Assembly (NCBI RefSeq): GCF_018143015.1
Contig: NC_054755.1
Coordinates: forward strand, 14,735,778 to 14,799,777
Length of the DNA stretch: 64,000 bases
Reading direction: 5' to 3'
Origin: Lytechinus variegatus
Lineage: Eukaryota > Echinodermata > Echinoidea > Temnopleuroida > Toxopneustidae
The notes under the pieces were generated by a model. It saw nothing but the letters and a program-made list of their open reading frames with translations, did not search any database and had not been told where the DNA came from. Numbering within the stretch: position 1 is the stretch's first letter; each line of letters starts with the position of its first letter. Of the stretch, positions 23,837-36,500 are shown one piece after another. The translations under genes and the position numbers were made by a program.

Positions 23837-24648
23837 AAAAATGATGAGATGACGAGATACCGTCATGTCTACATCCCGTTTAAGAGATGATCAGATGACA
23901 AGATCTTCTATCTCGACATGTCTACATCTTTTAGAAGAGATGATCAGATGACAAGATCTTGGATCTCGTCATGTCTACATCCCGTGGGAGAGATGATCAG
24001 GTGACAAGATCTTGGATCTCGTCATGTCTACATCCCGTGTGAGAGATGATCAGATGACAAGATCTTCTATCTCGACATGTCTACATCTTTTAGAAGAGAT
24101 GATCAGATGACAAGATCTTGGATCTCGTCATGTCTACATCCCGTGGGAGAGATGATCAGATGACAAGATCTTGGATCTCGTCATGTCTACATCCCGTTTA
24201 AGAGATGATCAGATGACAAGATCTTCTATCTCGACATGTCTACATCTTTTAGAAGAGATGATCAGATGACAAGATCTTGGATCTCGTCATGTCTACATCC
24301 CGTGGGAGAGATGATCAGATGACAAGATCTTGGATCTCGTCATGTCTACATCCCGTGGGAGAGATGATCAGATGACAAGATCTTGGATCTCGTCATGTCT
24401 ACATCCCGTGGGAGAGATGATCAGGTGACAAGATCTTGGATCTCGTCATGTCTACATCCCGTGGGAGAGATGATCAGATGACAAGATCTTAGATCTCGTC
24501 ATGTCTACATCCCGTGGGAGAGATGATCAGATGACAAGATCTTGGATCTCGACATGTCTACATATTTTAGAAGTCTAGAGATGATCAGATGACAAGATCT
24601 CAGAGAGCTAGTCTTGTCTTCATCTTTTAGTAGAGATGATCAGAAGAA
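23837..24648 (+). repeat. 53-bp minisatellite, about 15 units
   Basis: The unit begins GAGATGATCAGATGACAAGA and has two main types. Type A continues CTTCTATCTCGACATGTC and ends CATCTTTTAGAA. Type B continues CTTGGATCTCGTCATGTC and ends CATCCCGTGGGA. Unit starts fall every 53 bp from 23884 to 24520. The first unit and the last three are degenerate. It begins about 95 bp after the cholinesterase stop and may lie in the 3' UTR. Confidence 0.95.
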
Positions 24649-27600
24649 ATGGTTATGGATAATTTTTGAACATCTGGGTGGCACTTTTAAGCTTCCCTAA
24701 TTTTCTTAGCTCAACTTGCGAGACTGCAAGCTTAATCGGTCCTTTGTCGTATTAAGCATGGTATCTGAAGCAGCACATCGAAGCGATTTCTCATGTCATC
24801 ACTCCAATAAGATAGGGTCTGTCCATGGTAAAACAATATTTCGTCATTCTGTATACTAGGGCTATCTCTGGCTTGTCTGGGAGTTAAGCAACACTCTGAA
24901 ATACTTTAACCAACCTCCTGAGCTGGTTAACATGTGAACCTACCAAACAGAAAAATCTCAATTTGTTTGACATGCATTTTTTATATTTAACCACCAGTTT
25001 CTAAGTTCACATTTTAACCAACATATTTTTTTCTGAGAGTGAAAGTTCTCTATTGAGAAGGAATTTAATTTTCCTTAAGAACAAATATTGCGATCTTGAT
25101 CTTACGTCTCATGATGTGCAGGTTGCACATCGATTTTTGCTGTGATTTTTTATGGGGGATGTAGAATGACGGGTATGAGAAACAGGCAGTAATTTTTTAA
25201 CAGGCAAGGTCATTTAAAGGGACCCTAAACAGAAAATTGTTATATACCATGAACACGAAAGTGAAACAAATTTCGTCATCTATAAGGAACATTTTGGGAA
25301 TAGCTTCTATAGATATCCCTAGTTTTGCCATTTTGCGAGCATTACCGTCAACTTCTTCGACTACTTTCATTTGTCACAAATTGAAACGAGGTCCTGACAA
25401 GTTTTTACTTCGTTAATTCCAATGTCTTATACAATTCGCCCTTGGTCGGAATGTTTATTGGGTGGTTCAAATTATTTCCTATTATTATCGGGAAACCTCT
25501 AAACGAGGATGCTGCTTTGTCTGTCAATATTTCAGGTTGTCAGAAGGAAGCTTTGCTTAAAAACATTGTGCATATTTTATGTGTAATAGTATACAGTCTA
25601 ATATACGAATAAATAAATACTTTTTTATTAGGCATATATTCATGTAGGCCATGTTTCTATCGTATATGCATACATCCTGACCTTAATTATATTTATAATT
25701 ATATTGCAGAAGTATACTATCCTTATTTTGTATGACGATACATGTATCACAATATTGAAACGGTGTTGTGTTCGTAGAGCGTTGATACTTTAATCTTTAT
25801 TTCTGTGTCAATTACAATATTGTAACCATAAAGCGCTTAAAGATATTCATATAGTGTTTTGTTATGCGCGTTTATTAGTCTGTTTATCACATTACCATTA
25901 TAGCACGTGGAGTGAATTAAGTTTTTGTGTTTTTTTTTATTGAATTTGTTGAGTAACCTAAACAGTTTTTACCGATTTAACTTGCAATATTGTTCATATA
26001 TGGATGTTTTCTGGATGTATTACTCGACTAAATGATAAATTCATATAAAACTATTCCTACATTACCGCTTTTATATAACAGTCAACGGTATGCTGCAACT
26101 GACCCTTTTCGATTCACTAGCTTATTTACCAATTTAATTTACAGTTATTAGTAAATCACATCATGCGTTGTACTTTAACATGTAATATGAAGATAATGGG
26201 CAGTTCTTTGAAAAACATCGTGAAATCAAGGCAGGTAATTCTGTATAATGTATTAAATTACCAGTAAATTACGATTAAAACACACTTTCGATTTTCTATT
26301 TTACATTTCCATATTATTTGGTATGAACGTCATTTCTGGTACACGGGAAATGAGGTGCAGTATACTAACTGAAAAACAACAAGAAACTATCTTTACATCA
26401 AACAATCACTTTGTTGGAAAAAACCCGGTAAGATTACCGAGTCGATAACCGCTACTGAGATAACAAGTAAAACATGTGTTTACAGAAGAGTATATTTGAT
26501 AATCAATAACGTAACAGATTCCCATCGAATAGTATATGCATATTTTCTACAACTTACATTTCATAGATTTAACAAGCAACAGACTTGAAGTTTGACTGTT
26601 GAGTAATTGTTTGATATTGAGTTAAGACTTCTCGTGGGCATTCTATACTACCGTCCCTAATAACGAGGTCAGTACTGTTATTGTTTAATGAAATATTTAT
26701 GTTTTCGCAACTGAGAATGTTATATCAAGAGTCTTATTTTGTATATTGTTTAGAGCTCTGATAAAGTGTGTACCTTGACAGGCTTGACTGACACTGTTAA
26801 AGGCGTCACTTCGCTTACTGCAGTTATTATACAACGTTCGATCAGAGAGTTTACATCACTGGGTAGGAATGTTTCCGAGGACGCTTTAAATGGGTAGTTC
26901 AATCTGTCAAAAAGTCTGTTCTAAAAATACCAGGAAAATATATTAATATAAATGGTGAAGGTTTGAGAAAAATCAATTGAATTTTTAAAAGCTTTATAAA
27001 GGAATAGCGTTGATAGAGTGACAAGCAGTTATTTCATCCCGGAGGATTATGATAACGATCAGGATGATGATTGCAGTTGCAATCATGATGGTGTTGAGTC
27101 TGCCTAACATAGCTCCAACTTAGGCAATGGGTTTAGTGCGAGTTTGCAATCACCCAATTTTATCCCAATATGGCTCAAATGAGCATTTAACAAGACCATG
27201 ACCTTCATCTGAACTCGGGTTTAACTCTGGTCTAAGTTAGGGGCTTGACTATGGATAGCCAAATGGGACACGAATATTTAACAGAACATGTTTGACTGAT
27301 CAGTTTTATCTTCATTTTATCTGTTTCTCAGATCATTCATTATTGTTTGGGAATAAAACCGAACTATTTTTTCCCGCCATTATAGCATGTTGGTTAAAGA
27401 GCACAGTGAACATAAGAAAATTAATGTGAGCCAAACTTTTTATTTTTGGCTTTCCATAAATTTAGCACAGAGTTAAACCACGACCTATTCATGTTGGTTT
27501 TCAGAATGTTGGTATATCTGTTTAAAGCTTTGTGTTGGATTAGTTCAGAACTAATCTGATTCATGTAAACTGCCCCTCGTGACGGTACCTCAAAAAGATG

Positions 27601-30040
27601 CAATTTATTTAAAACACACTGTATTATGAATAAAGGTACAATTTTTATCAATGTAGAAACTTTAAAAAAAATCAGAGCTTGGTGCAAACAATGATAAAAA
27701 CAATTTGGGTTACAACACCGTTCTCGTTCAGATACGAAGCTATGATAGAGGATTTTATGCAGAGATTTGTATGTTTGTTCCAAGTGTGTACTATATGCAA
27801 TATTGAATGTATACAAGATATTCTATATGACTACATGTATATCATCACTTATTCATCTATTTGAATATTGTATAGTGAACGTGTGCTATAATTAAAGTAA
27901 TAAGGACAAATATTGGCTTGAAGGTGAAGTTTGTAGTTCAATCTGTTCAAGGAGACATACTTTAATGGAGGAAGACTTGTCTGTTGCTGTGTGACTGCTC
28001 CTTTTTGTTGAGGATTTTTAAGAACACGGCGGAAGGCAACGATGGGGATTTTTTTTTGTTTAAGAAATGGTCTGCACATGCTCAGAAGTGTGAGTGTGTG
28101 CGCGCATGATTGTGAGAAAGCGCCGGCGTCACGAGAACGTCTGCTTGATTTTCGTTGCACAAAATGCGATCGAATTGCAGTCCCATATTTTTTAAAGTTC
28201 GGAATAATGGTAAGAATGCGAAAGTGTAAAGTCAGGTTTACTGGCAATCTACTGGTAGCATGCAGTATAGTACAAATCGCAACCGATGGCAACGGATTAT
28301 AATGACTTCATTACAACTTCAAATTCAATTCGCTTATTTCGATTATTCATACCACTATTTAGAACTTAAATTGTAAATCTTTTCCAGGTTAAAACATTTC
28401 AAATTATATTATGGCCACTTTATTTGTTTTGTTCTAAACGGATCGAGAAAATAATGTGCGCCCGTGTTCGGTCGTATGCCTTTGGACGTGCGATGCTGGT
28501 GGAGTATATACGCATATATATAATATATGGACATGATGGATGTGCGTTTATATAGGTGTGAGCAGGTGCGTGTGAATTAGCAAAGATATGCGTGGAAGAG
28601 TGCGTTTTTATGTGTGAAGTTAAAAGAAGGTTGATGTGTACGTTTGAATCTACGTCTTTGGATGTGTGCGCGTTGTTGGATGTGTGGGTGTGTGTCCCGG
28701 ATGTGTGTCAGCCAGACGGGTGACACGATGTTTGCTCTGGCGACAAATACTTCGGGCTGCGCTTCTTATATGTGGTTAGGGTTATCTGGTTGGTTGCCTT
28801 AGGTTTAGGGTATAGTATCAAATCCAGTGTTGAACAAAGTTGGTCATCCCATTAGTGTGTGGAATTATTACAGCGAAGCGACTGTCGCCTGAGCAAATAT
28901 CATGGAAGTGCGTGACGCATCAGGCAAAGCTGGTCTGTAGATATTGGTGTGTGTGTGTTTGTGTGCGCGCATGCGTGAACTGAGGGAGTGTTATTAAATT
29001 AATTATTTCTAAATGCTTCGAATTTTGATGGTTTGGGTGAAATATATTTCCCGTAGATCTGTAGGAATGTTATGGATTGGAAGAGGCGTGAGAACCCCAA
29101 AAAGGAGAAGAAATTATTTATGATATGAATAATTTCATATAAAAAATATAGAGCTTTATTGAGATTCCCATACAAAAACCATGTAGGCCTATAATACGTC
29201 CAATTACGATACTGTTTATTTAATTAGTAGAAATATAGAAATGCACATCACATTGACTAATGAAATTCTAATGGTAACTGTATTCTCTTCATTTTATCAA
29301 GTTCTAGAAATACATTATTATTTCATTCCAGGAAATGGTACACATGTTATGAAGCAATATTTACAGAAGGAAAAGGATACTAAACAGCTATATCAATTCG
29401 AGAAATACAAAACAAATATTTGACAAAATAAAGGTACATACTGTCTTAAAAATTGCCTAAACGGAGGGAGAAAAAAATAGAGTCGGCGATCGGCAATTTA
29501 AATGAAATGTAAATTTGTTTAGGGATGATATGGAAGAGCTATATATTGAGATTAAGGGTTGTTAAGGAACAAATGACATCTGCCTAAAATACAGATAATG
29601 TTCTACTGCATCTTTAGCAAAGGTATATAAAAACTGGATTATTTGTTTAAAACAAAAATCCTGATACTGTATGAAAAATAAAGAAAATCGGGTCGGTTGG
29701 CACATCTATTCTCTCATCAGTTTTTTTTTCAAGTTATAGACCTGTATTCTCGAAAGAGGTTTCAAGTTTATTTGTCCCATCGTCATAATGGTATACAAAA
29801 CCTTGGATCGTCCAGATTTTTTCTTTTTTTCGTAATTACGCTTTTTTATTAGAAAACATCTTTCGCCAATTTTGCCCCAAAGAATAGGCTTATATAACAT
29901 TTCCAGAGTGTTTTAAGGAAAACACTAGAATGTACCGTACGACACTCAGATTTTAGAGATATGAATGCAGATCAGGGCCATGGTTTTAAATGTAAATCAT
30001 TATTATGATTACTTTCAAGGAGAGGGGGCGGGCGGTGGTC
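24649..30040. other. Intergenic stretch between convergent genes, no gene seen
   Basis: AT-rich. A TTTAAAGGGACCCTAAACAG motif near 25215 and the 26890-27010 block, which resembles the TGACGTCATAT MITE, look like decayed MITE pieces. A TG-rich tract lies at about 28490-28980. The 147-aa minus frame at 27849-28292 and its opposing plus frame have no recognisable domain. No cholinesterase poly(A) site could be fixed. Confidence 0.45.
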
Positions 30041-30041
30041 A

Positions 30042-30187
30042 CAGGGACGGCCTCAGCCCCCCCCCCCCCCAAAAAAAAAAAAATTTCCAAAACCGTGTAC
30101 AAAAACGTAAAAATGACAATAGGATTGTGATATTTTGCATAGTCAGCCCCCCCCCCCCCACCCCTTAAAAACGTTCCGCGTCCCCTG
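30042..30187. mobile_element. Short CAGGG-terminated MITE, TSD GGTCA
   Basis: Starts CAGGGACGGCC and ends CGCGTCCCCTG, flanked by GGTCA at 30037-30041 and 30188-30192. It contains C13-14 runs and the TACAAAAACGTAAAAATGAC block shared with 5266-5457 (diverged) and 14480-14615. It lies about 210 bp downstream of the P450 3' end. Confidence 0.75.
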
Positions 30188-30396
30188 GGTCAAAAGATTG
30201 AAGTAGACTTAACAGACACAGGATAACCTCTCTCAAAACCCTTGTAGAAGATTCATTCCACTAACATGATCTGCTTTCTCGGCCAGAGTCGGCTCATGCT
30301 GGACTAAAATTTGAAATGTGAAAGGATAGTCCAGTACTTTGCAATTGTAGTCCGGTCTAGGCTTATTAAGGGACTGAAATTTGAGTCATAAAAGTC

Positions 30397-30402
30397 TTTA
30401 TT
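30397..30402 (-). terminator. Poly(A) signal of the P450 gene, overlapping its stop codon
   Basis: The minus strand reads CAT TAA TAAAG. The stop TAA is 30401-30403 and AATAAA is 30397-30402, so they share two bases. It is the first AATAAA after the coding end. Confidence 0.7.
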
Positions 30403-30541
30403 AATGTCTGAGTGAGACGTAGTTCTTACAACCGTCTACAGGCCTTATGGTGACTGCAAAGGAGATGTTCCAGCTCTGGCCAGGCACCAAATCAAACTTG
30501 AATTTCTGCAACAGTTTCGCCATGATTATTCTGGATTCAAT
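30401..30541 (-). CDS. CYP46A1: P450 exon 13 (residues 466-511, stop)
   Basis: Acceptor TTATAACAG. It encodes the L-helix continuation (IESRIIMAKLLQKF) and the C-terminal beta region, ending SLRH-stop. Confidence 0.93.
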   Translation of the reverse strand: MESRIIMAKLLQKFKFDLVPGQSWNISFAVTIRPVDGCKNYVSLRH

Positions 30542-33500
30542 CTGTTATAAGAAGATAATATAAGAAGAGATTAGTTTTCTATATATCTATATCTTCCTGT
30601 GTGATACCCATCAACATTTACATCCATGTAATCATTAATGTAAGAATAGGCCTACTTGTTTATTTATTTCCCTGAACATTGAATAGTTGATATTTTTGCC
30701 AGTATAATTTTATGTCCATGTATAATGTCAATATTCCTTGTTGTAAATGTGATTTTTGTTATAAGGGCACATACTTATTTATTTCACTGAACATTGAATA
30801 ACTGATATTCTGTCACTTTAGTTTGAGTTCCATGTATAATATGAATATTCATTGTTGTGGGGCCAATATTTACTTGTTCATTTATTTCACTGAACATTAA
30901 ATAGTTATTATTTTTTGGTTATTTCCAATGTATGCCAATGGATGAGTGAATAGCAGAGGGTCAACAACTGACACTCGAGTCGTGGAATACCCGAAGTGGA
31001 AATGCATCGCTATGACAGAGAATCCTTTAAGGACAAGTCCACCCCTACAAGTAGTTGATTTGAATAAAAATAGAAAAATCCAACAAGCATAACAATAAAA
31101 ATTCATCAATATCGCACGTAAAATAAGAAAATAATAGCATTTCAAAATTTTCCTTGATTTCACAAAACAGTTATATGCACATCCTGGTTGGTATGAAAAT
31201 GAGGAGTCTGATGACGTCCTCCACTCACTATTTCTTTTGTATTTTATTTTATGAAATAGGGAATATTCTATTTTTCTCCTCATTGTCAAGTGAAGCAACC
31301 ATTACTTACTCCCTGAACATATGGAATGAGCGTCGTTTACTACCATATGATTCAGTCAAGTTGGTCCTTATTGTCAAATATATAAAAAGTGAAATATTGT
31401 ATAATTCAAACAATAAAGAAAAAAGAAATAGTGAGTGAGGGATATCACCGAGTGTCTCATTTGAGTTGTGCATATAACTGTTTTGTGAAGAATAAGCATT
31501 ACTATAAAATGCCATAACTTTCTTATTTTACTACCGATTTTGATGAAATTTTCAGCGTTTTGCTAATTTGATTTTTCTTTATTTATTCAAGTCAACATGC
31601 TTTGGGGATGGACTTGACCTTTAACTGTGACTCTCTAAAGATGATCACAAAGATTGAATTTTTCAATTCAGAGAATCCCCCCCCCCACACACACACACAC
31701 CCTCACTCACACACACAGCTCGACTGTATTATTTGACTAACCAGTGCAAATTGTTGTCCGATACACGACCTCTGACCATATCCAAACGGGAAATATGCAT
31801 ATGGAGAGTGTTTGCTGCAAAAATACATGAAAAAAAAACACACACACCATTTTAAACAGTTAGAAATACAAATTACAATAGAGTGGATCAGTATTTCGGT
31901 TTGTTATTCAGTCACACCTCCATATCACTAATTTTGTTAAGATGTAGTATGCCTGTGAAAAGGTAGACTGCGCCAGTTCAGGCGGCTGTTAACAGCGCCA
32001 TCCTTCATTCCTAAGCACGGTATTTGGTGATCCTCTTGTATTCTTCGTATATTTTATTTAAAGTATATAGTTAACGATTTCCATTTAATGTAAACTGTCT
32101 AACATTGTATATCTAAATTACACATTAGTAAATTATAAAATATATCTCTCATTCCGTCTGATACAATTTTGTCAAAGTTCATTCGTTCCTTTAAAGGTTC
32201 CCCTTTAAAGGAACCTGACAAAACATTTGTTGCAAAAATAGCAGGAAAAAAAAGGTTTGAGGAAAGTCACTCAAGGAATAAAAATTCTAAGAATTTAAAT
32301 CATTTTGACGTCATATATGAGCAGCATTCCAACATATGGCATGATAAAAAAATCAATGAAATGTCACTTTTTTCTCAGAAAATTGAAAATTGTTGTTACT
32401 GTACCTTCAGTATATCAATATACAAATCATTTCCTACCAACTCCTAAAAAGAAGAAAATAAGTTATCACAAACCATTAAAACAAATAATATCTATGCCTA
32501 AACATACGGTGAAGCTCCTCGTATATGACGTCATAAATCTAAAACATATATATAAATATCAATTCTAATAATTCTTTTAATCTTTGTTAGATTTTTCTCA
32601 GACCTTGCTCGATATCTTTTTATCATTTTTTCAAACTACATTTTCAACAAACTATTCGTCAGTGTGAACTTCCCCTTTAATGGAAGAAATTTAAAACCAA
32701 TGTATTTACCTCTCAATGAACCTTTCTGGGCGGAAGATAAGCGGGTCCTCGTAGTATTCAGCCATACGACCCATGACAAACGGGCTCAACTGAAATGATG
32801 ATACATGATAATAGAATAAATATTATTCGGTATATAGGTGAAAGATGGAAAGAAATCGTTTGTGTTTGTCGAATATTTTTTTCAATTCAATAACATAAAT
32901 GAATGATTTCGTTGGGTGTTGCGAGGTTTTGTTAAAGTGTGGGGAAAGGAAGTAACTGGGGTATTATGGGGTGGTTTTGGTGTGTGTATTAATGTCCTCC
33001 CCTCTAATTTGCTTATTAAGAATTGTTGGTTTGAAAAATTAAAATAAGTGAATGTCTTAATAGAAAAAGAAGAAAAAAACATGTAGGTAAGGCATTTCAG
33101 CCTTTGATGTAAGGTAATTATTCTATTCTTTTTGAGCGAGTGAAAACAGGGTCCACATATTAGTTGACGTCCAAATGATGCATTGTAATTTTTTTTTATT
33201 GAAAAGGAGGAAACAAAATATCATTTCAATCAAAACATGTTTGGGTGTATTTGTGTTCTGATTAAGAGTGTGGGTGTTTGTGAGAAGCGTTTTTGTGTTT
33301 CACTGTGTGTCTTCTTTTTTCATTTATTAAATATTCAATGATTTTATTGTTATTTCACTTTCCATTGCACATTCCCCGTCAAGTACGCTGAACTTACCGA
33401 AACCTGACTTCCTTTGGGTATGACTATCCCTGTGCTAGCCTTGACGTCCGTACCTGTTACTCGATTCACTATAGATGCAGGGGCGTACATCCGTAAAGCT

Positions 33501-36500
33501 TCTTTCAAAACCTGCATAAAAAGACATTGTTTTAAATGTTTTTTTTATCATTTCCTCTTACGAAACAAATATACAATCATTACAAATTATTTAAAAAACG
33601 GACACTTTGTGTTATGTATAACAGACAATGAATTGTGCACGAGGATGTAGCTCAAAACTAGTTAACGATGATTTGACATTGTAATCATATATAAACATAA
33701 ATCTTAGACTAACATTTCTATGTTAGACTTGTTTGACTCTGCAATGATTATTTGTCATCTGTATTGTGGACCATCCATTTATGATGATTACGAGTATTTC
33801 TTTTTTGGGGAATAAATACATGAATGACGAGGTAATTTCAAGAAAATTAATTGAACTTATAAACATAAAAATGCCGCATTCCTGGCGACATCAATCCCAT
33901 TTTTACGTAGGTAGTTCTAAGAAAATAAAGATTGCAGATGAATTTACTTACGAGATTTAGGTATTCCAGTTTTCCCATGTCGTGGAAGCTAATAAACGTC
34001 TGCCCTCCAATCTTTTCATCCAACTCTTCTTGAAGTCTGGAAATATTACAAACATCGGACTCATCCGTTATTTTTGTTAGAATATGAAAATAAAATAGGA
34101 CAACGTTATTCATATTTGAAATAATTGGTGTCATTATCACAAACTTCACCAGAATACATGAAGAGCTGTGCTCCGGTGTATCTGTCTTTGAAACAGAGGC
34201 TTGTGGGTTTGAATCGCAGATATTATGGCGTAATTCCTTTCAGATAGAAATCGATCCACAGTTCGTTGCACTCAATCCTGGTGAGGTAAACTGGTACCTG
34301 GCGAGAATTAAGTCATTAAAGTAAAGGAGACTGATTATAAAATAATTTAATAATTGTTCTTACAGTTTTACCTTGTATACGTAAGTGAAAGTGCAACAAA
34401 GCTCTACTTTATGAAACTTTGCAAATGGATGGTATGGAAATGATAAAATTTGTCAATTGATGAATTTAATCGATATAAAACTTACTTTTGTAAGACTCGT
34501 GGATTCTTTCCTAGCTGCTCTAGCGTAAATGACATGACATTACTTGTTGTTTCTTGACCTAATGATTAAAAATACAAAATAGAATACAGTTATGACCACC
34601 CTTTTCGAAACAATAGCTTAATATGATTGTTTATACTATCATCAATAATTATGATTGACATCGTTACCATAAACAGCAAGTCACCAAACCACCACCTCCT
34701 CTTCCAACACCACCACCACCACTATCATCATCAACAACACAAATATCACCAATATTACCCTCATCATCATCATTATCATCATCAACATTATCATCATCAT
34801 CATCGTCATTATCATCACCATCATCATCATCATCATCCCCACCACCATCATAATCCTCGTCATCATCATCATCGTCATCATTATCACCAACACCATCATC
34901 ACCATCGTCATCATCACCATCATCGTCATTATCGTCATCATCATCATCACCACCATCATCATCACCATCATTCCCCATCATTGTCATTATCATCATCATC
35001 ACCATCGTCATTATCGTCATCATCATCATCATCATCACCATCATCATCACCATCATCACCATCATTCCCCATCATCATCATTATCATTTAAACATCAATG
35101 ATCATCATTACCCTCATCATTATCCTTGATACCTGCATTGAAGAACTAGCGAACACGTCCAGCATCTCCTCAATGCCGAAATTGTCATCCCCTTAAGATA
35201 TTTGGAGGCTTCCAGAATATTTTTTCAGCATGTTTCCTGGAAGCTCTTCACCCATTGCTCCCTTCAATCAATCAATCAATCAATCAATCGATCGATTGAT
35301 CGATCAATCAACCAATCATCATTGTCATCATCATCATCATCATTATCGTCATCATTATCATCATCGTCGTCATCATCATCATTAAGTTTATCATCATCGT
35401 CGTCATCATTATCATCACCACCACCGTTACCACCATGCACCTTCACCACCAACATTATCATCATCACCACCATCATATAATTACCATCCTCAACGTCATC
35501 ATAAACCTCCTCTCCCTCCTCACCATCATCCTTAATACCTGCAATGAAGAACGTGGCGAACTCGTCCAACATCTCCTCGATGCCGAAGTTTTCATCCCCC
35601 TTGAGATCTTTTGAGGCTTCAAGGATATTTGTCAGCATGTCTAGTGGAAGTTCTTCACCCCTCGCCTTGGCCGCCAAACGATTCTCTACACAGCTCTTAC
35701 CAACTCGGCGGAGCAAATCGCAAGCATCTTTTACCTCTGATTTGGCTTTCTTGACTTTGCTCGTTAAACCGTACTAATAAATGAAGGAAGGAGAAGAGAG
35801 GGGGACGAAGGAAGGAAGGGGGTTGAGGGAAGGAGGGAGGGTGAAAGAAATAAAAATAAGGGGGTAAAATATTAACAAGAAAAATTAGTAAGTATGAGTG
35901 AATAAATTAATGAATGAAATAAGAACGAAAAAGGAAATGCAGGGACAAATCAGGAATAAAGAAAGAAAGAAAGAAAGAAAGGGTAAGGAAGGAAGGAAAA
36001 AAGAAATAAATAAGTTCGAAAGTCGTTCTAATTAAATAAGAAAGACAAAAGAACTAAGAAAAACTATTGGAAGGCTTTTCAAAAGTAGCTTCTAACATTC
36101 TTTTATTTCAAAACATATATTTATATCATTATACTCGGATGGTAGAGAAATAATCTAACCAGAATTAATTTAGGAATAATTTATCGCAATGAATCAATGC
36201 TGGTTTCATAAAACGATATTGAATGGGAAGGGTTAAAATATATTGATTCTAAATTTCCTTTTTTGTACATGCTATCACAAAAGGTTTTGTTTTGAAGCCT
36301 ACAGGCCACCCTCCCTGTTTTGTCTTACCTTCATCCATGGGTTTTGAATACAACTCTGTATTGTATTCAAACAGGTTAGAATGGCGTTAGGAAACGGGTT
36401 GTTAGGATTATCAAGAACATTCAATTCAAGACCGAATCCCGCCTAAAAGAAAGAAAATACGAAAAGAACTAGAATTAGTTATTTACTTATTTAACTACTT

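Noticed and set aside
23837..24648. CRISPR-like array
   Set aside because: Units are contiguous 53-bp tandem repeats without unique spacers, in an animal genome.
27849..28292. 147-aa minus-strand frame
   Set aside because: No domain recognised, and an open frame on the opposite strand of the same length class. Nothing supports expression.
30542..32709. P450 judged a pseudogene for lack of a haem exon
   Set aside because: A 73-bp exon at 31742-31814 encodes the haem loop with good splice sites and exact phases.
34627..35091. 154-aa His/Ser frame and opposing Asp-rich frames
   Set aside because: CAT microsatellite inside a P450 intron.
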